A stretch of DNA of 5,491 nt from Proteobacteria bacterium SPGG2 (GCA_001643475.1 LXTK01000066.1:1-5491), one strand, 5' to 3'; shown: positions 1 through 5,491, counted from the first letter of the stretch. Notes: generated by a model not told the origin, from the sequence alone. Made by a program: numbers and translations.

Positions 1-124
1 AAGTGATATTCGGATAATCGGAAGAAACACCCAAGGCGTTCATCTCATCGACTTGAGTGGGGATGAAAGTCTGGCTAGACTGGAAAAGGTCGCCGAATCA
101 CCCAATGGCGGCAATATCGACTGA
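1..124 (+). CDS. gyrA: DNA gyrase subunit A, C-terminal end (5' truncated by window)
   Basis: Only the last 40 codons are present, read in the frame of base 2 and ending at TGA 122-124. The peptide contains IIGRNTQGV, followed by HLIDLSGDESLARLEKVAE. This matches the last blade of the GyrA C-terminal beta-pinwheel, where the family consensus is close to 'IGRNTQGV.LI.L...ekl..l.rvAE'. The pinwheel wraps DNA and allows the A2B2 gyrase to introduce negative supercoils. After the VAE there are only eight residues (SPNGGNID), so the long acidic tail of E. coli GyrA is missing. The stop lies 21 bases before serC, with no terminator between them. The identification rests on a short but characteristic motif and on gyrA being the usual neighbour of serC in this gene order. 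Confidence 0.9.
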   Translation, partial: SDIRIIGRNTQGVHLIDLSGDESLARLEKVAESPNGGNID

Positions 125-145
125 CCCGGGTATAGTCGTAATTCC

Positions 146-1231
146 ATGGCAAGGGTATTCAACTTTGGTGCCGGGCCGGCCATGTTGCCAACGGAAGTGC
201 TCGAGAAGGTACGGGTTGAATTAACCGATCTGAACGGCACTGGCATGTCGGCCATGGAGATGGCCCACCGCGGTAGCGACTTCAGACCCATCGCACAACA
301 GGCCGAGGCCGACTTGCGCGAGCTCTTGGCAATTCCGCCGAATTATAAAGTTGTTTTCATGCAAGGTGGGGCGCAGGCACAGTTCGCGCTGGTACCACTG
401 AATCTGCTGGGATCCTGTACGCGAGCCGATTATATAAACACCGGCCACTGGTCGAAGCGCGCAATTGCGGAGGCCGCGCGCTATTGTACCGTCAATGTCG
501 CTGCCAGCAGTGAACACAGCAACTTTACGACTGTGCCACCGCAGTCGGGATGGCAGTTAAGCGAGCAAGCGGCGTACGTCCATTACACACCCAACGAGAC
601 CATTGGCGGCGTGGAATTTCCGTGGATACCCGATACCGGGGACACACCGCTAGTCACTGACATGACATCGACGATATTGGCGCGTCCGCTCGATGTCTCA
701 CGATTCGGCGTCATCTACGCCGCAGCCCAAAAAAATATAGGCCCGGCTGGGATCACCGTTGTGATCGTGCGTGAAGACTTGCTGGGTCGTGCGCGCACAG
801 AGGTGCCGAGTGTCTTCAATTACAAGCTGCAAGCCGAAGACAACTCGATGTATAACACCCCCTCTACCTTCGCTTGGTATGTGTCTGGACTGGTCTTGAA
901 GTGGCTGAAAGACAAGGGCGGCCTTGCCGCCATCGCCAAGGTTAATGAGCGCAAGGCCGCCAAGGTCTATGCGTGTATCGACCAATCGGGTGGGTTCTAC
1001 CGCAACCCGGTTGCGCTCGATTGTCGCTCGAAGAGCAACTTTCCATTTACGCTGGTCGATAGTGCACTCGATGCGACATTTCTCGAGCAGTGCCAGGCAG
1101 CGGGATTGGCCCAACTCCAAGGCCATCGCTCAGTGGGTGGCATGCGGGCCAGTATCTATAACGCGATGCCGGAGGAGGGCGTGGACACATTGGTTCAGTT
1201 CATGCGCCATTTTTGCGAGAAACATGGTTAA
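146..1231 (+). CDS. serC: Phosphoserine aminotransferase (SerC)
   Basis: A 361-residue class V PLP-dependent aminotransferase of normal family length. It converts 3-phosphohydroxypyruvate plus glutamate to phosphoserine plus 2-oxoglutarate in serine synthesis, and acts on the equivalent intermediate in PLP synthesis; the enzyme is cytoplasmic. Visible signatures are FNFGAGPAMLP (residues 5-15), MAHRGSDF with H41/R42 at the substrate-binding positions, GHWS with W102 stacking on the cofactor, TDMTST with D172 for the pyridine nitrogen, AAAQKNIGPAG with K196 as the Schiff-base lysine, NTPSTFAWY (237-245), and GHRSVGGMRASIYNAM (326-341) with R334 as the second substrate arginine. The ATG at 146 is chosen because MARVFNFGAGP is where family members begin. 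No clear Shine-Dalgarno sequence precedes it, so translation may depend on coupling from gyrA. The TAA stop at 1229-1231 is immediately followed by an ATG in another frame. All catalytic residues are present. Confidence 0.97.
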   Translation: MARVFNFGAGPAMLPTEVLEKVRVELTDLNGTGMSAMEMAHRGSDFRPIAQQAEADLRELLAIPPNYKVVFMQGGAQAQFALVPLNLLGSCTRADYINTGHWSKRAIAEAARYCTVNVAASSEHSNFTTVPPQSGWQLSEQAAYVHYTPNETIGGVEFPWIPDTGDTPLVTDMTSTILARPLDVSRFGVIYAAAQKNIGPAGITVVIVREDLLGRARTEVPSVFNYKLQAEDNSMYNTPSTFAWYVSGLVLKWLKDKGGLAAIAKVNERKAAKVYACIDQSGGFYRNPVALDCRSKSNFPFTLVDSALDATFLEQCQAAGLAQLQGHRSVGGMRASIYNAMPEEGVDTLVQFMRHFCEKHG

Positions 1232-1249
1232 ATGACTCATTGGGTAATG

Positions 1250-1253
1250 AAGG
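1250..1253 (+). promoter_or_regulatory. Ribosome binding site of pheA
   Basis: AAGG (within ATGAAGG, 1247-1253) lies nine bases before the GTG at 1263. This supports the GTG start of pheA. An in-frame TGA at 1257-1259 rules out any earlier start. Confidence 0.7.
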
Positions 1254-1262
1254 TATTGACTG

Positions 1263-2345
1263 GTGAGTGGTGACCAACGACTACGCAAACTGCGTGATCG
1301 AATCGATGCATTGGATGGGCAGATTCAAGAGCTGATCAGCGAACGGGCCCGTTGCGCACAAGAGACGGCAAAGAGTAAGAGCCGTGCGCGTGCCGACAAC
1401 TACTACAGCCCTGAGCGTGAAGCCCAGGTCCTTCGGCGTGTGGTAGAAAGAAATAAGGGCCCATTGCCGGACGAAGAAATGGCGCGGCTATTTCGCGAGA
1501 TGATGTCAGCGTGTCTGGCGCTTGAATCACCGATGACAATCGCGTTTCTGGGTCCCGAGGGGACGTTTACTCAAGAAGCGGCCTTGAAGCACTTCGGTGG
1601 CTCAGTGGAAACGCTGGCGCTAGGGGCTATCGGTGAGGTCTTTCGGGAAGTTGAATCAGGTAACGCCCATTTTGGAGTTGTCCCGGTGGAAAACTCTACG
1701 GAGGGCGTGGTTAATCATACGCTCGATATGTTCATGACCTCTTCGCTAAAGATATGCGGGGAAGTGGCATTGCAGGTTCACCACCATCTCATGGGTTTAG
1801 GCCAGGATTGCAGCAACGCAAAGCAAGTTGTTTCACATCAGCAGTCACTTGCCCAGTGCCGAGAATGGTTAGATACGAATCTGGCCGGGATCGAACGCGT
1901 GTCGGTGAACAGCAATGCAGAGGCAGCGCGTGTAGCCAGCCAGGACCCTAATTGCGTTGCCATCGCCGGTGACTCAGCCGCGAGGATATATAAACTAAAT
2001 ATTCTGGCTTCAAGGGTCGAGGACAAGCCCGATAACACAACTCGTTTCTTGATCATTGGTAAACATGAAACATCACCTAGCGGTGTCGATAAAACGAGTC
2101 TATTGTTGTCCGGCCAGAACAAGCCTGGGGTGCTGCACGCCCTGCTACATCCGCTAGCCCAGCACAACATCAACATGACACGCATTGAGTCGCGCCCTTC
2201 GGGTCAAACCGTTTGGGACTATGTATTTTTCGTTGACATCGACGGTCACGTGCACGACGAAACCGTACAAAAAGCGCTCACGGAGTTAAACGAAGTAGCC
2301 GACTTTGTGAAATGCTTGGGCTCTTACCCGAAAGCGGTGCTATAG
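1263..2345 (+). CDS. pheA: Bifunctional chorismate mutase / prephenate dehydratase (P-protein)
   Basis: A 360-residue three-domain cytoplasmic enzyme that takes chorismate to prephenate and then to phenylpyruvate for phenylalanine. Residues 1-88 are an AroQ-type chorismate mutase, with R11, R28, K39, R52 and E53 falling on the positions of the known E. coli active-site residues. Residues 92-267 are prephenate dehydratase, with GPEGTFTQEA (97-106), PVENSTEG (141-148), SHQQSLAQC (191-199) and the catalytic-site TTRF (259-262). Residues 278-355 are an ACT domain, with KPGVLHALL (287-295) and IESRPS (308-313), the phenylalanine-sensing motif, so feedback inhibition by Phe is expected. The GTG start at 1263 is supported by AAGG nine bases upstream and by an in-frame stop just before it. 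The gene ends in TAG, four bases before hisC. No leader peptide rich in Phe codons precedes it, so Phe attenuation as in E. coli pheA is not evident. Confidence 0.97.
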   Translation: MSGDQRLRKLRDRIDALDGQIQELISERARCAQETAKSKSRARADNYYSPEREAQVLRRVVERNKGPLPDEEMARLFREMMSACLALESPMTIAFLGPEGTFTQEAALKHFGGSVETLALGAIGEVFREVESGNAHFGVVPVENSTEGVVNHTLDMFMTSSLKICGEVALQVHHHLMGLGQDCSNAKQVVSHQQSLAQCREWLDTNLAGIERVSVNSNAEAARVASQDPNCVAIAGDSAARIYKLNILASRVEDKPDNTTRFLIIGKHETSPSGVDKTSLLLSGQNKPGVLHALLHPLAQHNINMTRIESRPSGQTVWDYVFFVDIDGHVHDETVQKALTELNEVADFVKCLGSYPKAVL

Positions 2346-2349
2346 CGCC

Positions 2350-3447
2350 ATGGTTGTAGATCCATTGTCTCTTGCTGTGCCTGGTGTACGCGGCCTGAGG
2401 CCCTACGAACCCGGCAAGTCTATTGAGGAGCTTGAACGTGAGTATGGTATCAGCAATGCAGTCAAACTCGCGTCTAACGAAAATCCTCTCGGCCCAGGAC
2501 CCAAAGCGCTTGCCGCTATTCGGCATTGGCTGCCCGAACTCGGGCGTTATCCCGATGGCAACGGATTTGCACTGAAAGGCGCGCTTGCTGATAAATTCGC
2601 TGTCGTACCCGAGCAGCTTACGCTTGGCAACGGCTCCAACGAGGTGCTCGCACTCATAGCGCGGGCATTCGTGCTGCCAGAGAATGAAGTGGTGTTCTCC
2701 GAACATGCTTTTGCGGTCTACGCATTGGTGACACAGGCAGTTGGTGCGACGGCCAGAGTCATACCGACTCGAGATTGGAGACACGACTTTGAAGCGATGA
2801 CACGTGCGATCAATCCGCGTACCCGCGTGGTATTTATCGCTAACCCCAACAATCCGACCGGCACCTGGGCGGCAAGGCAAGAACTTGAAGAGTTTCTGCA
2901 AGCAACCCCAACCGACGTCTTAGTGGTAGTCGATGAGGCCTATTTCGAGTATGTGGACGAGCGTGACTATCCTAATACTATTCCCTGGCTGGGACGATTT
3001 CCGAACCTGGTTGTAACCCGGACGTTTTCCAAGGTGCACGGACTCGCCGGCCTGCGGGTCGGTTTTGGCGTTTCGCGCCCGGAAATTGCCGATCTTTTAA
3101 ATCGGGTGCGCGAACCGTTTAACGTAAATAGCCTAGCACTCACGGCGGCACAGGCAGCGCTGAGCGACGACGCCCATGTTAGTCAAAGCGTGGCGATGAA
3201 TCGCGCTGGCATGGTGCAACTGTCGCAGGCGTTTTCTGACATGGGGCTCGCCTATATCCCGTCAGTCGGCAATTTCATTTCGGTTGACGTAGGCCGGCCC
3301 GGGGCTGAGGTTTATGGGCAGCTGTTACGCGAGGGGGCTATCGTGCGCCCCATCGCTAACTACGGCATGCCTAATCATCTTCGTGTAACCGTAGGCCTCA
3401 CGGAAGAAAATCAGCGTTTCCTTGATACGCTTAGAAAGATCCTCTAG
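2350..3447 (+). CDS. hisC: Histidinol-phosphate / aromatic aminotransferase (HisC family)
   Basis: A 365-residue class I/II PLP-dependent aminotransferase of the HisC group. Visible signatures are ASNENPLGPGPKA (41-53), GNGSNE (93-98), NPNNPTGTW (165-173) with the cofactor-binding asparagine, VVDEAYFEY (193-201) with D195 for the pyridine nitrogen, TRTFSK (223-228) with K228 as the Schiff-base lysine, GLRVGFG (234-240), VREPFNVN (253-260), and LRVTVG (344-349) with R345 as the substrate carboxylate anchor. The family transfers an amino group from glutamate to imidazole-acetol phosphate in histidine synthesis, and many members also accept phenylpyruvate or prephenate. Its place between pheA and tyrA suggests an aromatic role, but the sequence alone cannot separate the two, and a second hisC copy could exist in a his operon elsewhere. 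The ATG at 2350 lies four bases after the pheA stop with only a weak purine-rich stretch upstream, which suggests translational coupling. Confidence 0.93.
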   Translation: MVVDPLSLAVPGVRGLRPYEPGKSIEELEREYGISNAVKLASNENPLGPGPKALAAIRHWLPELGRYPDGNGFALKGALADKFAVVPEQLTLGNGSNEVLALIARAFVLPENEVVFSEHAFAVYALVTQAVGATARVIPTRDWRHDFEAMTRAINPRTRVVFIANPNNPTGTWAARQELEEFLQATPTDVLVVVDEAYFEYVDERDYPNTIPWLGRFPNLVVTRTFSKVHGLAGLRVGFGVSRPEIADLLNRVREPFNVNSLALTAAQAALSDDAHVSQSVAMNRAGMVQLSQAFSDMGLAYIPSVGNFISVDVGRPGAEVYGQLLREGAIVRPIANYGMPNHLRVTVGLTEENQRFLDTLRKIL

Positions 3448-3448
3448 A

Positions 3449-3473
3449 GGCATCGGCAGAGTACATCGATGCC
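3449..3473 (+). promoter_or_regulatory. Possible start-codon-pairing hairpin of tyrA
   Basis: GGCATCG (3449-3455) is the exact reverse complement of CGATGCC (3467-3473), with an 11-base loop between them. The 3' arm contains the tyrA ATG (3469-3471), and the loop contains GCAGAG, the best ribosome-binding candidate at this start. The 5' arm begins two bases after the hisC stop, so a ribosome finishing hisC would melt the stem. The inverted repeat is seen directly; a regulatory role is inference. Confidence 0.4.
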
Positions 3474-4350
3474 GATCCCCATGATTAAGAAATTGGCGGT
3501 TATCGGTGTTGGCCTAATCGGTGGCTCGCTTGCGCGTGCCCTGCGGGAGGGCGGGCACGTCGGTGAAGTGGTGGGATTCGGGCGCAGTCTGGGCAATCTA
3601 GAAACGGCCGCAGATCTCGGCGTGATCGATCGTGCGGAAGTATCTGTGGCGGCAACCGTACGCGACGCCGATATGATTGTGGTGGCGGTGCCGGTCGGGT
3701 GTATGGAGAGCATTTTCTCGCAGCTTGCCACGAGCATGATGGATGGTGCCGTGGTTACCGATGTTGGCAGCGTCAAACGCGGTGTGGTGGCGATGGCGAG
3801 AACCGCGCTCGGCGTGCGATGTTCCGCATTTGTGCCCGGGCATCCTATTGCCGGGACTGAGCACACGGGTGTATCTGCGTCCAAGGCGGACTTGTTTGAA
3901 CATCACCGCATCATTCTTACGCCAGAAGACGATACCGATGTCGCGGCGGTGGCCCGGGTACGCGCAATGTGGCAGGCAGCGGGCGGCGACGTGGTTTCAA
4001 TGTCAGTGGCAGAGCATGATGACATTCTGGCGGTTTGCAGTCATCTGCCACACGTGTTGGCCTATATGCTTGTTGACCTCTTAATTAGGCGAGATGATCA
4101 CAAGACCACATTCGACCTTGCCGCTGGCGGTTTTCGCGACTTCACTCGCATCGCATCGAGCGATCCCACTATGTGGCACGATATCTGTTTGGGGAATCGC
4201 GATGCGTTGGTCAAAGTGTTGAAGGACTATCAGCAAAATTTGGATGACCTGCTGAGCGCTATCGACAGAGGCGACGGCCAGTGGTTGATGGACACCTTCA
4301 CGCGAGCCAAACGCGCGCGCGATACCTATATTGTTAAGCACCAGAATTAA
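3469..4350 (+). CDS. tyrA: Prephenate/arogenate dehydrogenase (TyrA)
   Basis: A 293-residue single-function cytoplasmic dehydrogenase that oxidatively decarboxylates prephenate (or arogenate) on the way to tyrosine. Residues 7-20 hold the Rossmann GVGLIGGS fingerprint. The strand 2 end is VVGFGRS (34-40). DVGSVK is at 98-103, GHPIAGTEHTG at 124-134 with the catalytic-type H125, SHLPH at 191-195, and GFRDFTRIASSDP at 221-233. There is no chorismate mutase, ACT or AroA domain attached, so no built-in tyrosine sensor is visible. ATG 3469 is preferred because GCAGAG lies seven bases upstream. An in-frame ATG at 3481 (M5) would give MIKKLAVIGVGLIGG, also a normal family start, so the first four residues are uncertain. 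It ends in TAA, 16 bases before aroA and in a different frame from it. Substrate and cofactor preference cannot be settled from sequence alone. Confidence 0.94.
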   Translation: MPIPMIKKLAVIGVGLIGGSLARALREGGHVGEVVGFGRSLGNLETAADLGVIDRAEVSVAATVRDADMIVVAVPVGCMESIFSQLATSMMDGAVVTDVGSVKRGVVAMARTALGVRCSAFVPGHPIAGTEHTGVSASKADLFEHHRIILTPEDDTDVAAVARVRAMWQAAGGDVVSMSVAEHDDILAVCSHLPHVLAYMLVDLLIRRDDHKTTFDLAAGGFRDFTRIASSDPTMWHDICLGNRDALVKVLKDYQQNLDDLLSAIDRGDGQWLMDTFTRAKRARDTYIVKHQN

Positions 4351-4364
4351 GGGTAGTGCTACCT
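4349..4364 (+). promoter_or_regulatory. aroA ribosome-binding region with overlapping small inverted repeat
   Basis: AAGGG (4349-4353), overlapping the tyrA stop, is the only Shine-Dalgarno-like sequence before aroA. It lies 13 bases from the ATG, which is longer than usual. GGTAG (4352-4356) and CTACC (4359-4363) are reverse complements, extended by a possible G-U pair (4351/4364). A small stem could therefore cover the GGG and end two bases before the ATG. The repeat is seen; its effect is inferred. Confidence 0.4.
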
Positions 4365-4366
4365 CA

Positions 4367-5491
4367 ATGACCACTGATTACCTCATCGAGCCTGGCGGGC
4401 GGCTGTGTGGGTGTATACGTGTGCCGGGTGACAAGTCCATTTCTCATCGGGCGGTCATGCTGGGCGCGCTTGCCGACGGCGTTACGCATATCGAGGGGTT
4501 GCTCCAAGGCGAGGATGTGCTCGCTACGCTAGCCGCTTTTCGAGCGATGGGCGTCGACATCGTCGAACCGCAGCCGGGACGTTTGACCATTAGGGGTGTG
4601 GGTTTGGATGGATTAAGGCCACCTGGTCATCCCCTGGACATGGGCAATTCCGGCACGGCCATGCGGCTGATGAGCGGTATTCTGGCGGCACAGTCGTTCG
4701 ATAGCGAGTTGGTTGGAGATTCAAGCCTTCACAAGCGACCCATGCGACGAGTCGTTGAACCACTGAACGCCATGGGTGCTTGTATCACGATGGCCAACGG
4801 TGGGTGCCCGCCACTGTCTATCAAGGGGGGGCAAAGGCTGCAGGGTACCGATTATGTGATGCCCGTCGCTAGCGCTCAGGTAAAGTCTGCGTTGTTGCTG
4901 GCTGGTCTCTACGCAGATGGCGTGACATCGGTGACCGAGCCGGCGCCTACGCGTGACCACACGGAGCGCATGCTAAAGGGGTTCGGCTATGACTTGTCGA
5001 CCGCGGACCATACGGTGCGCCTGCAGGGAGGCGGGCGACTCAAGGGCTGCGATATTCAAATCCCTAGTGATCTCTCGTCGGCTGCCTTCTTTCTGGTGGG
5101 GGCGGCCATTGCGCCGGCGTCGACGCTGCAACTAGAGGGCGTTGGTGTGAATCCTACGCGAAGCGGTGTCTTGACCCTGTTGCAGCGTATGGGTGCGGAC
5201 ATCGAACTTCGCCATAGACGCGAGATTGGTGGTGAAGCAATCGCCGATATTCACATGAGCCACAGCCGGTTGCGCGGCATCACCATTCCTGAAGATGAAG
5301 TATCGTTGGCCATCGATGAGTTTCCCATCCTGTTTGTGGCGGCAGCCTGCGCCGACGGCGACACGGGGCTGGGTGGTGGTGGCGAGTTGCGGGTCAAAGA
5401 GAGCGATCGTATCGCGGTGAAGGCGAAAGGGCTGCAGCAGTTAGGTATCACGGTCCAAGAAAGGGCCGACGGCGTGACTATTTGCGGCGGT
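4367..5491 (+). CDS. aroA: 3-phosphoshikimate 1-carboxyvinyltransferase (EPSP synthase), 3' truncated by window
   Basis: An open frame of 375 codons with no stop before the window edge. Family length is roughly 430-440 residues, so about 60 are missing, including the HRIAM-type motif near the C-terminus. The enzyme joins shikimate 3-phosphate and phosphoenolpyruvate to give EPSP, the step before chorismate. Visible signatures are VPGDKSISHRA (19-29) with K23, GNSGTAMRL (93-101), KRPMRR (123-128), SAQVKSALL (169-177), RDHTE (196-200), PSDLSSAAFF (233-242), NPTR (262-265), AIDEFP (315-320) with D317, and ELRVKESDR (340-348) with E345. The GDKS, SAQxK, RxHxE and NxTR set is that of class II EPSP synthases. 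The ATG at 4367 is the only sensible start: no in-frame initiator lies between it and the tyrA stop, and the next ATG is past the PGDKS motif. It follows tyrA by 16 bases and is probably cotranscribed with it. cmk is the expected next gene beyond the window. Confidence 0.96.
   Translation, partial: MTTDYLIEPGGRLCGCIRVPGDKSISHRAVMLGALADGVTHIEGLLQGEDVLATLAAFRAMGVDIVEPQPGRLTIRGVGLDGLRPPGHPLDMGNSGTAMRLMSGILAAQSFDSELVGDSSLHKRPMRRVVEPLNAMGACITMANGGCPPLSIKGGQRLQGTDYVMPVASAQVKSALLLAGLYADGVTSVTEPAPTRDHTERMLKGFGYDLSTADHTVRLQGGGRLKGCDIQIPSDLSSAAFFLVGAAIAPASTLQLEGVGVNPTRSGVLTLLQRMGADIELRHRREIGGEAIADIHMSHSRLRGITIPEDEVSLAIDEFPILFVAAACADGDTGLGGGGELRVKESDRIAVKAKGLQQLGITVQERADGVTICGG

Noticed and set aside
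53..81. Possible sigma-70 promoter (TTGAGT, 17-base gap, TAGACT) inside the end of gyrA
   Set aside because: Each hexamer matches only four of six consensus bases, and such pairs are frequent by chance in coding sequence.
728..736. A7 run (CAAAAAAAT) in serC resembling a slippery frameshift site
   Set aside because: It encodes the conserved Gln-Lys-Asn at the PLP lysine, the frame is intact on both sides, and no downstream stimulatory structure is evident.
698..1126. Minus-strand open frame of 142 codons opposite serC
   Set aside because: It is a shadow of serC; no family motif and no independent start signal can be seen.
924..1235. Plus-strand 103-codon frame inside serC
   Set aside because: It overlaps the conserved C-terminal domain of serC in another frame, and its Arg/Ser-rich composition is typical of out-of-frame translation.
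1232..1240. ATGACTCAT palindrome between serC and pheA as a protein-binding site
   Set aside because: A single nine-base palindrome with no repeat or flanking symmetry. It resembles a eukaryotic factor site, but that has no meaning in this bacterial context.
2278..2901. Long open frame on the minus strand (207 codons) across the pheA 3' end and hisC
   Set aside because: It lies wholly antisense to two well-supported genes, its translation shows no recognisable domain, and its span matches no transcription or ribosome-binding signal. Antisense openness of this length occurs in GC-rich coding DNA.
3441..3450. Perfect 10-base palindrome CCTCTAGAGG at the hisC stop, considered as an operator or terminator
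   Set aside because: It has no loop, no U tract and no second copy in the window. As RNA it could form only three pairs around CTAG.
4825..4831. G7 homopolymer in aroA as a possible phase-variation tract
   Set aside because: It encodes Lys-Gly-Gly in a normal loop of an essential-pathway enzyme, and the frame continues correctly through all later motifs. Seven Gs can arise by codon choice alone.

Overview
This window is a piece of conserved core chromosome, most likely from a gammaproteobacterium. It holds the 3' end of gyrA, then serC, pheA, hisC and tyrA complete, then aroA, which runs off the right edge. All genes are on the + strand. The gene order gyrA-serC-pheA-hisC-tyrA-aroA matches the mixed aromatic/serine 'supraoperon' known from Pseudomonas and relatives, which usually continues into cmk and rpsA. 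Two features favour Gammaproteobacteria over Betaproteobacteria, where a similar order also occurs: AroA has the GNSGT..RL and ELRVKESDR signatures seen in Pseudomonas- and Xanthomonas-type enzymes, and gyrA lies directly against serC. I cannot name a genus. TyrA and AroA are separate proteins here, unlike the TyrA-AroA fusion of Pseudomonas.

Layout. Bases 1-124 are the last 40 codons of gyrA. serC follows after 21 bases, pheA after 31, hisC after 4, tyrA after 21 and aroA after 16. There is no intergenic stretch longer than 31 bases, no convincing rho-independent terminator, no RNA gene, no mobile element and no CRISPR. Every reading frame is intact. The likely reading is a single cotranscribed unit.

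How the genes work together. AroA makes EPSP, the precursor of chorismate. The chorismate mutase half of PheA makes prephenate. The dehydratase half of PheA then leads to phenylpyruvate, or TyrA leads to 4-hydroxyphenylpyruvate. HisC, a histidinol-phosphate aminotransferase homologue, can plausibly supply the aromatic transamination in this context. SerC is the PLP-dependent aminotransferase of serine synthesis and also acts in PLP synthesis. The ACT domain of PheA keeps its Phe-binding signature, so feedback control is expected there, whereas TyrA has no ACT domain.

I found no previously undescribed system. The points most worth a second look are small: compact inverted repeats at the intercistronic junctions, especially one that pairs the tyrA start codon; a GyrA lacking the acidic C-terminal tail; a TyrA without the usual acidic NAD-selecting residue; an AroA carrying the motifs of class II EPSP synthases; and unfused tyrA and aroA.
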